NCBI GenBank assembly: GCA_018524725.1
Contig: JAEUWP010000163.1
Span: 1-56,422 of the forward strand
Reading direction: 5' to 3'
DNA from: Podaxis mareebaensis
Taxonomy: Eukaryota; Basidiomycota; Agaricomycetes; Agaricales; Agaricaceae
DNA length: 56,422 nucleotides
Position numbers and translations under genes: made by a program. The notes under the pieces are model-generated. The model was not told the origin of the DNA. It did no database searches and saw only the letters and a program-made list of their open reading frames with translations. Position 1 is the stretch's first letter. Each line of letters opens with the position of its first letter. Shown here piece after piece: positions 23,201 to 35,829 of this stretch.

Positions 23201-26177
23201 CCCGTTTATCTCCACTGCTCCAGTAAATGACTTTTGTTGAATGAGATGAATCCGTTGCAAGCAAGAGGGCATACGCCATTATCCTAACATCTGAACAAGA
23301 GGGGCAGATGAACACGTTCTGTAGTCAGATAAGCTGGCACCCTAGATCCAAAACAACAGTGTAAAAAATGAAAGGGCGCCCCAAGCTCCAGATGATTTAC
23401 AAGATAAAGATAAGTGGATGAGATGGACATCAATGTTCTATCACTGGCAACCCTGATGATTACCACCCCGCTCTCCAATCTGGTTTTCGTGAGTAACCGG
23501 AGTGTACGCTTTCCGTGGTATTTATGGAGATCGTTACTCAGTATGGACTACCTGTTCTGATGCGCTTTCTGCACTATTACGCTCTCGTACACAGCTAGCG
23601 TCGCACAGAACGAGTTTCACCAATAGTATTAAGGCACGTAACGTCACTGGCTATGTAGTGTCCAATCATCATTGTGCGCGCAATGAGAAGTTGCGACATG
23701 TCTTCTAACCTCCAAGGGCGGTCAGCTGTGGGGAAACAACACGAACAACATTAATTCACTCAGAGAACCTTGCTGTGTTGATGCGTACCCCTTCCGAGTC
23801 GGAGAAGCACACATCTGATGTCCCCGTCAAGTTACATCAAACTTCTCGGTTATCTCAGAATGCACAAATCTAAAGGCGTCGTCACCAACGGAGCCGCTTA
23901 GGCGGATCCAATGACGACGAAGCGTTCTAGCATAGTTTATATACACCTCATAATATTTCCACACACCTATACATTCCTGCTAATACAATCGACAGAAAAG
24001 GTTGGGCTTCCACTTCCACTGAAATATTCCTGAGGTTCCCGTCAACACCAAGTGGCTTACGAGGCAATGGTCAACTATTCCAGTATGATAGCACGTCATA
24101 TGACCATGGCGAAAGTGTATGAGCTCGGGTGGCACTTGCTAATCCCTGAGATCTGGTCTACCCATCTTCCCGCGGAGCAGGGACGTGGTGATTGCGGATG
24201 ACGAATCTTGATAGAACGCACCTTTGAGGGCGGACCTGCGCCTTAGTTCGTCATCGTCCTCGGGACCCTTTTCGGTATTCCTAGGATATAATCAGCCACG
24301 CTCGACCAACGTTGAATGTTGAAGTACTGTTAATCTAATCGTGCGTGACGGGTGTTTGAGCCACATGACCGAGTGAATTCAAACGTTGTCCGCTTGATCT
24401 ATGGCGCCATGCCGGAGACTGCGAATGGGCGAAACGAAAGTATGGTATCCCGGCGGAATAGTTCACCAAGTCCTCAGAAACCCATTAGCAAAACATCATG
24501 ACAGATGAACAACTTTGGGTTTGTCCGACGTTTTGGCTTCGACGGCAAGACATGGACCTATAGTCCCTTCACCGCCGTGAGTTGCTTTGAGAAAGGGGAA
24601 CTCAATGTACCTCCTGCGGCCCTCGACGAAGTAGTCTACCTGCTCCCACACGTGAAGGGCGTGAAGGGAAAGCGCCCAGAAGCAAGAATTCTCGAAGGGT
24701 CATGGGCTGCTTGCCGGCGGATATCCAGGGAATGGCCAACAGGGTGCAGCTTCTGAACGATCCGTCCCTGACGGACAGTGTGATGGAAGTCATTCAAAAG
24801 GCATAAGATACTGGAATTAGGAGGCTATAAGTAGAACTCTCAGGTGTGACTGGTATGTCAGGATTTGCGAATTGTTCACTTATGGCTCTCACCGAGATGT
24901 CTTGATGGTGTGATCAGGACATTGAGCTCTCTAGATACCTGTCATTTCCACCATCATTGATCCCCGTCTTGGTCCCTGCGCATCGAAGTACTTACCACTG
25001 GAGGCTCAGTGTCAATATGGTTGGTAGGACATCCCCCAACCCTGAAAGTGTTGTCGGCATGTTGTGATACGTCCTTCTCTGTGAGAGCGACTGGCACACA
25101 GAGTGAACATGTGGTCGTCGTATGGTGGGAATGTTTGAGACATGATTCTTATGAAGACTCCTAAGGATCGTATGAAGCAAAGCAATCGGAATTACGGTCT
25201 TCATTTCTGTGACGTCGAGTATTTTCATCATCGACACCTCCATGCCCGACGTAGTCCGTATAAACCCAAAAGATAAAACGCCATGTTGATTGGGCATGGA
25301 GTGATTCTTTCCGATATCGGGCTCCCAAATCTGGAGAGCGAGTGATATGTTGGGTATGATTGAGCGGCGTTTCAACTTTTGGCATTCGCTGCAAAATAGA
25401 AGAGGCCGGTGACTACGAACATCGAGATGATGTTGTTCGGTGACCTCCTGCGGGTGGCGTGTGGATTGAAAATAGTGTTCTGCTAAACATAGGTGTGGCC
25501 GAGGGGGACCAATGCCTGCCTCGTGAACGGCAGAAGAGGTACGTTGTCCACTAAGGGCGGAGTCTAATTCTGGGTTTGTTTCTGAGCCTGGTTTGGGTTT
25601 GCAGTTTCAGAGACGTGAGAACCGGGGTATTGCGAGGACAGATGGAAGCATGACGGGCATCATCAATACAATCCGCGTTACCTGGCGTACAGTCCGAGTC
25701 GGAGGAGCTTTTCCAGTCAGATAGGAGGCGGCGGATTGGCCTCGCACGAATGCGATTGATATGGTTCAATCCACGGTGACGATGGTTGTTTCTTGTCTTT
25801 TGACGTAGACACGAGTTGAAGGAGGATCTCGTAGTCATCGTCGTAGCGGTAAACGCAAGGAGATGGTTCTTGTATGGTTCTTCCAAGTTCGGTCAGGGTC
25901 ACGGTGATAACCGAAAGGACCTTGCCCAGCGCTTGTGATCAGCCACTCAATGCTCAATGACGCATTGAACTTTCTGTGGACGGGGCCTTTCTTTAAGGAT
26001 TGCACAATCCCACAACGCCTATTCGCTCTCTATGCTCAAGGTAGAAGCTATGCAGTTGACTTTTGACACAGTGGCGGAGAATGAAGACGCAGCATGGAAT
26101 TCCTTCTATCACGTAATGTGTCCATTTTTCCCATGGCGGTTCTCCTTCACGCTATTCCGCCTTTGCAGTGAACAACA
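20206..26177. other. Long intergenic region, no supported gene
   Basis: About 6 kb of CpG-normal DNA. The first 500-800 bases are the pyrimidine-rich promoter side of the zinc-finger gene. Between 21000 and 24350 I find no frame with coding character, no tRNA and no transposon similarity. A possible gene relic lies at 24505-24805. From 24830 to 26170 only short chance frames are seen. This is unusually sparse for a basidiomycete and may be decayed sequence. Confidence 0.4.
24505..24805 (+). pseudogene. Possible gene relic with a frame change
   Basis: A frame from 24505 reads FGFVRRFGFDGKTWTYSP and stops at 24756. A second frame over 24700-24805 reads GMANRVQLLNDPSLTDSVMEVIQKA and then stops, and looks like the natural helical C-terminus of a protein. 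The two would need a frame change or intron to join. I cannot name a family. It may equally be chance. Confidence 0.2.
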
Positions 26178-28611
26178 ATGGGACATCTCGATCGCGAAAG
26201 CAACTTCGCTGCCAACAATCGGTGGCCTCAGAGACCCATTTGGTACATCACATTCCTTGGCACATTGGTCTTTGTTGGCGCATATCTCCAATTTTGGTCC
26301 GCGACGAAATGGTTTGGAGGGGAGCAAACCGGCAGCGGCCTGTGTACGCAACCATCCCCTCCTGCAAAGAGATCAAACTATTCGGGCGCATATGACTCTC
26401 CAATCTTCAGGCAGAGAAGTGCGGCCAGACTGTCAGGGGCTGTGAAAATTCCGACGATGTATGTCGTGTGTCTTCCGATTTATCTCTTGCCATGAAGAGC
26501 ATATTTAGGTCTTTCGATGATATGGGGCCAGCGGATGAGGACGTGCGATGGGCTCCATTTACCACGCTTCATCAATATCTTGAAGATACGTTTCCAGTCG
26601 TGTGAGTCTTGATATTTTCTACATTCCTTATTCACTGACGGCACGCAAAGCCATAGCCATCTGGAGCGGGTCGTTGTGGGAGGGTTCTCTTTAGTATATA
26701 CACTTCCCGGATCAAACCCAGAACTGAAGCCTTTGTTGCTCACGGGCCACCTTGACGTCGTCCCCGCGTACGTTCACAGGATTTGCCCCCGCTTAGGTAT
26801 CTCACATTGTGCAGTGTCACCTCCCTGGAACGATGGACCTACCCACCCTTCGAAGGTAAGATTGACGAAGAATGGGTATACGGTCGTGGGGCAGCGGACT
26901 GCAAAAACAATGTCATTGGAATCTTGTCGGCAGTCGAACACCTACTCGAGAACGGATGGAGACCTAAGAGGACCCTGTGTCAGTCAACTTTTCGCGGCAC
27001 CGACTTTCTTTGATCGAGGGTCCTCACAACCAATAATAGTGCTAGCATTCGGGCAAGATGAAGAGATCAGCGGTCCAAGGGGTGCAGCTAGCATTGCCAA
27101 ATTTCTCGAAAATATATACGGTCATCAGGGTATTGCCATGATTGTGGACGAGGGTGGTATGGGTCTTGACACCGTGTATGGGAATGAATTTGCCCTCCCC
27201 GGGGTCGCAGAAAAGGGATACATAGTTAGTATTTCGTTCATTCACCGATTTCTGACTCCTCACAATACCCAGAACGCAATCATCACTGTTGAAATGTCTG
27301 GTGGACAGTAAGTGTGATAGAATGCTGATCATGCTTCAACGCTCACACATCTTGAGTTCCTCTGTACCCACACCACATACGACAATCGGGATATTATCCA
27401 AGATTGTCTCCACAATCGAGTGAGTCTGCGCCAGCGAATTGCAATGAAACTCGCATTGAGGGCATTATGGCAGAGACTCTGATGTCTTCCAACCCCAAAT
27501 TCGAAAAGAAAGTCCTATATGGGGCTACTTGTCATGCGTCGCAGAGCATGGGGACAAAAGTCAAGTACCAGTCTGGATAAGAAAGGCAGTAACAAGCGCC
27601 GAGCCAGACTTTGATTTCGTGGCCCAACGTTTCGCGACTACGTCACGCGCCAATCGTTATCTAATTCAAACTTCGAAGGCAGCAACGGTGTTCCATGCTG
27701 GTATCAAGGTAAGAAATTTCCCTTTCCTCACATCTTCCGTGGCTTTAACAGCCTGTGACGTCTGCTGATGTTATTGCGTTTTTCGTAACTATAAATAGGC
27801 GAACGCATTAGCCGAGGTCGCTACCGTTACCTTCAACTCAAGGATTGATATCTTCAGTTCCCGTGAGAGTGCCCCCTATTGTTGTTTCACCATCTTGGCT
27901 CTGACCTTCCCTATAAGGAGCTAAAGTTGCCAAAAGCTACGTAGTTCTCGTTAAACCAATCGCCAAAAAGTACTCTTTGCTCCTCGATGGAATTTCGTAC
28001 TCGGACAAACCGACCATTGGCAACATAACATTCAAGTGGGATGACTCTCACGACCCTAGCCCGATCTCGCCATCTACAGCTGGAAATGTAGCATGGGATG
28101 TGTTTTCAGAAGCTGTTCAAGCATCGTTTGGTCACGACGTCATCACAACACCAAGCGCAATGACGGGTAACACAGGCGAGTCGGTTATCATGAGCCCAAC
28201 CTTCCTTCATTGATGCTGAAACTATATCTCAGATACGCGTCACTATGTAAGCGCTTATCGACTCTCAGAATGCCGATTAAGGAGAACTAACCGGATCCTC
28301 CGGGGTATGTGTGTATCCATAGTGGAACTTGTAGGTGCTGCTCGACACCTCGCTTGCCATTCTTAATCTCTTTCCAGAACGCGTAATATCTACCGTTGGA
28401 GCCCAGCACGTACGGGAACAAGGTAAATATGTTTCACGGCTTCTAGTCCTGCTGTAGCACTTATGATCAACATGGACAGGTTGAATATTCACACTGTCAA
28501 TGAGAAGATTAGTGAGTCGATCGTTGGACATTCGGCCATTACTCATTAGTTCTCATGACATCAGAGATCAACACTCACATTGAGGGCATACGTTTCTATA
28601 CCGGCAAGTAG
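26178..28611 (+). CDS. CPS1: Vacuolar carboxypeptidase S, M20 metallopeptidase
   Basis: Fifteen exons (26178-26458, 26509-26601, 26651-26767, 26815-26978, 27040-27224, 27273-27307, 27357-27419, 27474-27708, 27799-27862, 27918-28175, 28233-28246, 28323-28330, 28378-28422, 28480-28511, 28565-28611) give 546 residues. A membrane anchor (WYITFLGTLVFVGAYL) lies near residues 23-38, as in yeast Cps1, which is sorted to the vacuole lumen and releases C-terminal residues from peptides. Zinc-site motifs are complete: GHLDVVPA, GRGAADCKNN, GQDEEISGP (general base Glu), IVDEGG, and DTRHYWN with the last His ligand. SGGHSSVP is also present. The intron after residue 498 uses a GC donor (GCGAGT at 28176). 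Exon 12 is only 8 nt and exon 11 is 14 nt. The C-terminus (IEGIRFYTGK) is a little shorter than usual. Confidence 0.87.
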
Positions 28612-29990
28612 ACAAATTAGCGCCCCTTCACCACGAATCTCATGAATCTCACGATATCTGCATTCATTCAGAACTCATTGTTATCGCTGACAATGCCGAA
28701 GGAACATTCTGATACCAAACGTTTCCGCACCCATAGCTATGACGCTACGAGTTTCGTAAATCCTCGAACATGGCGAGGCCGTTGTTATCGTACTGGGGAT
28801 GCGAACACAGACTAAAGTTAGCGAATGTGATTGAATACAGCTTGTGAAACCACGACGTCAGTAGTGTCAAAAATTGCAACCATCACTCTCTAAAGACCGA
28901 ATGACCGTGCTTCTCCTCGGGGGTTCTGAGCTATGAAGTCACTCCTCGGTCGGTAATCAACTCAATGCGTTATAACATCTTTCTCGCACCCTGACAATCA
29001 CCAGAATTAGGAATTCTAACATTCTTGATGGGCGTCGAACTCGGGTACGAGTGACGAGCGCGCAACCCCCCTGTCGACCCTACAGGGCTAGTATATTGTC
29101 ATGATGTTGTGTTACTGAGATATGATTGGACGTCTCAGGTTAAACCGCGGCAACGTACAGCCCCTAGGACCCTCAGTGTACATTCCAGGAGATAGGCTAT
29201 GACGCGACAAGTGTAACGTGTGACACCTGATGCCGAGGATATATCGTACTAGCAACATCTGTCCGCTTATGCATTGCCTCCCCAGTCCACTATCAACGGA
29301 TCAGGTCGAGTTTGGGAGGACACAACTTGGACACAACTCGACAACATGACAACTAACGTCATAGCTTTGAATGATTTTCGTTTGGTTTCATTTCCCAGCT
29401 GATGAAATGACTACACATTCGCATTATGCGTCATAGAAAGTCATCCTCCGTTACGCATCTGCTGATTCAACACCTTCAGTTGAAAACCACTTGTGAGTTT
29501 AGGCGACCCCGTGAAAGGGAGAAGTGTTTATGGATCAACACTCTGGCAGGTAGAGTAAGAACAAGGAACTAATCCCGGAAGAGGGCATAGACGATCTCAA
29601 AGACGATTGGCGAGAGGGAAATCCCTGTAGCACGTGGATTGGACATCTATTCCTGCAAGCTAGGATGTATCTACGAATTGGGCGAAGAAGCACTGTCTGA
29701 GTATGAATCAGCTACCAGCTGCGTCCATGAAATCCACCTAGCGCATGCCACACATTGCCATTAATTATCATAATGTTCAGATACGGCTACGGAAGCCGGG
29801 TGGGACATGGTCCAACTTCATCAATCATTTACTGATCGGGTCCCAGTCCCCCCACTATTGCTCTCTCACGGCATCACTCAATGTGACAAGGAGTCAATAT
29901 AAAATACTTAAGACACAATATATCGATGTATCAGATTCAGCGGACTTTTGCTGCCAAGGCAAAGACTAAATGAGTGAGGTGTGCTAATCA
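28612..29990. other. Intergenic region, no supported gene
   Basis: About 1.4 kb with normal CpG density and many stops in all frames. Apart from the presumed carboxypeptidase 3' UTR nothing is recognised. It ends where CpG becomes rare at about 29990-30150, the left border of the transposon cluster. Confidence 0.45.
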
Positions 29991-31241
29991 ATGAGATGAT
30001 AAGTAGGTTCAAAGAAAACAGGATAGAAGCAAAACCTGGGACCTCAGCTTGTGTATGATGTGAGGTGTTGCTAGGGGCCTCTAGGAGGGGCAATGAAGTG
30101 GAGGTGAGCGCATTCCGTGAGAGGCAAATGATGAGGGAGAGCTGAGAAGGGGAGAAGAGAGGGAAAGGGAGACTATTTGTTGATTTTTGTTGTAGTTTTA
30201 ATGCCTACTGTGACTGCTGAAGGTATTCACAGTGCTATTACTTATATTGTCCACTGTGACCCCAACTATCATGTACATTGATGTGCTCAGATGGTGTTGC
30301 AGAACAGACTATTCATTTGAGGCTGTCCATGGATGAACCAACAGCTACATATTCAGTGCCTCAGGCTCCCATTGTGACAGAGTTCTGGCCATGCTTATAT
30401 AGTTGTAATACCCCCCAGGGCATCAGGACTGCTCTGCTGGTGTTCATAAACAACCCAGGCTCAGAACCTTTGCTTTTGTGCCTGTAGTCAAAATCAGAGG
30501 TGTATCTGAGGGGCTCATTTATCCCAGTGAGAAAATTCCAAGTTTACCCCACCTTGGAATTCCCCCAAACAGGATATACACACCAAAGAATATTAACCAC
30601 TGTGTCTACCATAAACAATACAATATGTGGAGGGGGGCACAGACAGTGTCACACAGTTCCAAGACCCCAATTGTACTGTCATATAAGGCAAGTTGTCAAT
30701 CAAAGTTGGACCATGTCCCACCTGGCTTCCATATACAGCACAATGCACATTAATTTACTAGAAATATAACAAATCATTAATGGAAGACACAAACAGCCCA
30801 GTCCAGACTCCATGAAAAACTTCTGCCAGGTTAGTATAAATTGAGGGTGGCAGGGAAGCACTACTGTAGGACATGCCTGGTTTATTAAATCATAAATGAT
30901 GGGTGAGATAATGGATGTTAATGGATTAAATGAGCTTGATCAAATTCTGGAGATTACCATAGCCTGGCTTCAAGATTCCTGCTTAGGATAAGGGCACAAG
31001 GTTGTGTCAAGGTCATTCAAAGCTAGGGCTTCAGGATATGCAGACCCAAACATGAGTGTCAATACATTCCTGGAGACCCTCAAGTGTTTATCATTGATGT
31101 TGCATAGTTCCTTCCAAGATTCTCTGCTGTGAAGGACAGTAGGACACAGCAAGAGTGAAGGGGAGGTGGCACCCCACATTGTGAAGAGCATCACAGTGAG
31201 GCCACTGCTACTTATACATTGCTACTTCCAGAATGCAAATG
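29991..31241. mobile_element. CpG-poor sequence of unknown repeat origin
   Basis: CpG nearly disappears after about 30120, as in the recognised transposons further right. A weak coding-like frame at about 30278-30487 seems to continue in another frame to about 30753 (PSEKIPSLPHLGIPPNRIYTPKN), but I know no family. The Gypsy-A LTR begins directly at 31242. This is probably an older repeat into which Gypsy-A inserted; the five bases left of that LTR are AAATG. Confidence 0.35.
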
Positions 31242-31501
31242 TGTTATGGTCTCAGCTATATTTAGAACATACTTACTCAGTGCACCATTTCATCTTATGT
31301 TTCAACCCCTTGCTATACTTTACCTTAGTCATCCACTGACTCATCCCCTTGTTTCATCTATTCTTAGCTTCCCTCCTCACAGTATATAAACTGTAGGTAG
31401 AGCACCTGTATTCCTTATGCTTTACCAACTAGTTCTTTCCCCTTTGCTCATCCTCAAGTCTTTGCCTAGTTGCAACCTGAGTTCATACAAAGGTCATAAC
31501 A
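31242..31501 (+). repeat. Gypsy-A 5' LTR
   Basis: A 260-bp LTR with perfect 7-bp inverted ends TGTTATG...CATAACA. It has a TATA-like element (CAGTATATAAACTG, about 31380). The first 110 bases match 44169-44280. Confidence 0.9.
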
Positions 31502-31630
31502 TTTGATAAAGCATCACCAACTCACCTTGCAACAAGGAAGGCCCAACTAGGGGCATGTATCAAGGTGCAACCCAGTGTGATACCAGTGCTCAACTAGAAG
31601 TGAGGCCCAGTGTATGAGCAGAAGTAATAT

Positions 31631-32746
31631 TTGGAACAGTTGAGAAGAACACCAGCACTATACAGCCTAGGACAAACCAGAGAGCCATCAGTGGCAGAGT
31701 TTTTGGATGTTACAGAGAGTGAGCACACCAATGACAAAGAAACCACTGAGTCAGAACTTGAAGGCCAGCCAGAACCTGCAGATGAAGAACAGCCAGAGGA
31801 ATCAGCAGATGAAGAAGAACCAGAAGGACCTGCAGACAAAGAAGAATCAGAAGAACCAGCAGATGAAGAAGACATCAATATCAACATGGCCAAAGAAACA
31901 GCAGCAACTCAGCAGACAGGAGGGAAATCATTAGTTCCTGATCCAGGATTTTTTGATGGGAATAGAAGCCAGTTTGATGACTGGTGGAGGTTGATGGCAT
32001 TTTTCTTGAAGTTCAACAAGATCAACAAGGCTGACAGAAAGGCTGTAGCAGTACTCTTATAGATAAGAGGAGGAACAGCAGGGCAATTTGCAAGCATGAA
32101 GCTTGACCAGATGGAGAACAGTAATGACACACTTGTGTGGGACATGTTCAGGAAGGAAGTAGAGGCAACATTCAGGAATGAGGGGTAACAAAGCAATGCA
32201 GAGTGGAGAATTGAGACATATTGGCAGAACAACAAACACACAGCAGACTTCCTCATTAAATTTGACATATTGAAGACAAGGTCCAAGACAGATGACAAAC
32301 GCACCATATTCCTGCTTAAGAAGAACACATGCTCAGACATCATCAAGACTATATTGGGATTCCCAATTGAGGCAATGCCTAACATCTACAAGCAGTGAAA
32401 GGAGACCATCTTGAACATTGGCTTGGGATATGAAGCTGTTGAAACCCAAACTAGATGCACAGGAACTGGCATCACATATGGAGGCATGGGTCAACCAATG
32501 GAGATAGGGAGACAAATGATACCCAACAACAAAGCACCACCCCAATGCTTCAAGTGCAACACTATAGGGCACATTGCCTGAGACTGCAATAAGCTAGGAG
32601 GGAGAAGATGCTTTAACTGTGGCAAAGAGGGGCACATCTCCAGAAACTGCAGGGTACCCAAGAGAGCATGCATCAGGAGCATGGAGGAGGAACAGGAAGA
32701 TGTAGAAGGATTGGAGCAGCAGGGTTTTTCCAAAGGCTCAGAGTGA
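31631..32746 (+). pseudogene. Gypsy-A gag
   Basis: A single 372-codon frame with no net shift. The N-terminus is acidic and repetitive, with PADEEQPEESADEE-like units near residues 50-80. The capsid-like region follows (PGFFDGNRSQFDDWWRLMAFFL). The C-terminus holds two CCHC zinc knuckles: CFKCNTIGHIAxDC, where x is a TGA, and CFNCGKEGHISRNC. In-frame stops are TAG (about 32059), TAA (about 32187), and TGA at about 32397 and 32580. Gag forms the virus-like particle and binds element RNA. This copy would give only a short N-terminal fragment. Confidence 0.85.
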
Positions 32747-32753
32747 GTGTGAA

Positions 32754-35533
32754 CTCTTGAGCTGCTGTATTTAAAGCTTCTTCTAGACAATCATACATGG
32801 TTCCTCAAAGAAGAAGTGGAGCATGAGAACTCTGTGAAACCAAAGGTTCAGACACCCAGAAACCAGCAATGGAGACCAACAACACTGATTGACTCAGGAT
32901 GCACATGCATCTGCATTGCAAAGAAGGCAGTTGAAGAACAGGAGATACTAACAAAGAAATTGGAGAAACCATTTGAAGTATACAATGTGGATGGGACTTG
33001 CAACAAAGGATGAAACATCACAGAATATACAGAGCTAGAGATGGACATCAATGGACACAAGGAGCAACTGGCAGCAGTCATCTTGCACATTGACTCAGCA
33101 GATATATTCCTGGAACATGACTGGCTAGCCAAACACAACCCTGAGGTTGATTGGAGCAATGGACAAATCAGGTTTACAAGATGCCTACCAGAGTGCAAGA
33201 TTGAACATGAGACCATCAACATACCAAGGCTAAGAAGAAACAGCACACAGGCACAGGAGGAAAAAGTACCAGACAAGACAAGAGAAGCAGACCTACCAGA
33301 GTATATCAGGAACTACACACACCTATTCAACAAACAGAACTTTGACAAGCTACTAGATCACATGGAATGGGACCATGAAATCAACCTCACTGAAGAAAGT
33401 CCACAAGAACTACCTGCCAAGGTATATCCCATGACAGTCAAGGAGAAGGAGGAACTCCACAAGTTTATCAAAGAAAACCTCACATTAGGACAAATCTGAC
33501 TGTCAAAATCCCCCTATGCATTACCCTGCTTTTTTATCCTGAAGAAAGATGGATCCAAACAACTGGTACAAGACTATCAGAGACTCAATAGCATCACAGT
33601 CAAGGACAAGACACCATTACCACTAATTGGAGAAATCATTGACAAACTAAAGGACACCAAATACTTCAACAAGCTGGACATCATTTGGGGATACAACAAT
33701 GTATGCATCAAAGAAGGGGATGAATGGAAAGTGGCATTCCTGATAAATGAAGGACTATTCAAGCCCACTGTTATGTTCTTCAGGCTATGCAACTCCCCAG
33801 GAACATTCCAAAGGATGATGAATACAGTCTTCCAAGAGCTATTGCAGGAAGGGGTACTGGTCAACTACATGGATGATTTTGTCATCCCAGGTAGGACACA
33901 GCAAGAACTTGAAGAACAGACAATACACTTCCTCAAAATTGCAGACAAACACAAGCTGTACTTCAAATGATCCAAGTGTGTATTTGATGTGAAGGAGATA
34001 CCCATACTAGGCATGGTAGTAGGAGACAGAAAGGTCAAGATGGAAGAACAAAAGATTGCAGCAGTTAAAAACTGGCCTACACTAACCACAGTCAAGGATG
34101 TCAAAAGCTTCCTGGGCTTTGTGAACTTCTACTGGCAATTCATCAAGGGCTTCAGCAACATTGCAGGACCATTGCACAGACTAAAGGGAGGTCAACCATG
34201 GGAGTGGGGAGAAACTCAACAAAATGCATTTGAGGAACTGAAGTGATGCATAACAGAAGAACTAGTACTGGCACTCCCACAGGATGATGGAAAGTACAGG
34301 GTAGAAGTTGATGCATCAAAATATGCCATTGGAGGAGTCCTATCACAGGAGCAGAGAGGGAAATGGCACCCCATTGCATTCCTATCCAGATTACTATCAT
34401 CAGCAGAACACAACTATGAGATTTACAAAAGAGAACTCCTCACAATTGTTGAAGCACTAAAGGCATGGAGACAATATCTACTTGAAGCAAGAGAACCATT
34501 CAAGGTTTGGACTGACCATAAGAACCTGGAGTACTTCTGATCTCCCTGACAAATCAATGTGAGACAGATGCAATGGTACTTGAAACTGCATCACCTTGAA
34601 ACACATACCAGGAAAAATGAACACCAAAGCTAACATCTTATCATGAATCATGCATTTCAATGAAATGGAAGAAGACAAGGAGGTTACAATACTTAAGGAT
34701 GCACTATTCCAATGATGAGTACATCAAGAGGAAACAATTGCAGAAGAGGTCATCCTAGGAAGGGGATTATTCAAGGTTAAAGGAGACAAAGAGATGCTGA
34801 AGGACATCAAGGGAGGCAGGAGGGAAACAATAATTGACAAATGGCTGAAGGAAGAGCCCAAAAGGACATGGGAACAAGAAGGGATCACATATTGAGATGG
34901 CAAAATCTATGTGCTGAACCACAAGGACCTACAAAGCAAAATCCTGAAAAGATACTACAACCCACCTGACATTGGCCACCCAGGATCCCACAGAATGATG
35001 GAGCTCATCAAGCAAACATACTACTGGCCAGCATTGAAAGCCAATGTCAAGAACTACATACAGGGATGTGACAGCTGTCAAAGGAACAAGGTGATATGAC
35101 AAAAGAAAGCAGCTTCACTTCACCCCCTCAAAACACCAGAAGGACCATGGCATGAAATCAGCATTGACATGATTGGACCACTCCCAGAGTCAAACAGAGC
35201 AGATGCAATCTTAGTCATCATAGACAGGTTCACCAAGATGATCTGACTAATTGCAACAAATACCAACCTTGACTCCATGGGACTAGCAAAGATATACTGA
35301 GATCACATGTGGAAACTCCATGGTATTCCATGGAAGATCATCAGCAACAGAGGGCCACAATTTGCATCAACATTCATGAAGAACCTATGCAAGGCAACAG
35401 GAACTGAACAAGGCCTATCAACAGCCTACCACCCCCAAATGGATGGACAGACAGAACAAGTCAACCAGGAAGTTGAAACCTTCCTATGAGCATATGTTGA
35501 CTACACCCAAGACAACTGGGCAGACTGGTTATC
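32754..35533 (+). pseudogene. Gypsy-A pol, first part: protease, RT, RNase H, integrase
   Basis: The protease is marked by TLIDSGCT (about 32880). Reverse transcriptase follows with KSPYALPCFFILKKDG, LDIIWGYNN and the intact catalytic box YMDDF (about 33868). RNase H has VEVDASKYAIGGVL and the TDHKNLEYF block. Integrase begins with an intact HHCC site (H in GHPGSHRMM, then CDSCQ). In the core, the first Asp is kept (SIDMIGPL) but the second reads IISNRGPQF instead of SDRG. The catalytic Glu is kept in DGQTEQVNQE. TGA replaces expected Arg at 33497 (GQI*LSKSP), 34243, 34537, 35097 and 35243, among others. A small indel near 34590 shifts the frame before KHIPGKMN. The frame ends at ...DNWADWLS, where the LINE is inserted. 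Confidence 0.88.
35519..35533. repeat. Target-site duplication of the LINE, left copy
   Basis: GGCAGACTGGTTATC here is repeated exactly at 42440-42454. The pol reading frame continues directly from this copy (ADWLS) into sequence after the right copy (TAKFQYND), which confirms the insertion point. Confidence 0.95.
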
Positions 35534-35829
35534 TTTTTTTTTTTTTTTTTTTTTTAAATCAATGTTTATTGCAATAGACTAGCTACTACAAATGGGTGCA
35601 CAATAGCAGTCCCAATACTGAAACTAAAAAGGAAATGAAGTAAACAAAGAAAAGGAAGGAATATAGAAAAGAAGAGGATAGGAGTGGGGGAGCTACACTA
35701 GAGACAAATGAGATGAAAAGAGAGTAGAAACTAACTTATCAAGTTGCAATGAGAGAGAGAGAAAGTCGAAACAGAAGAGGGTGTAGGAGTGGGGAGCTAG
35801 CTACAAGACAAAATAAAGAGAAAAGACCC

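Noticed and set aside
28233..28400. Carboxypeptidase S truncated after the last zinc ligand
   Set aside because: An 8-nt exon at 28323-28330 restores HYWNLTRNIYR and the frame runs on to a natural stop.
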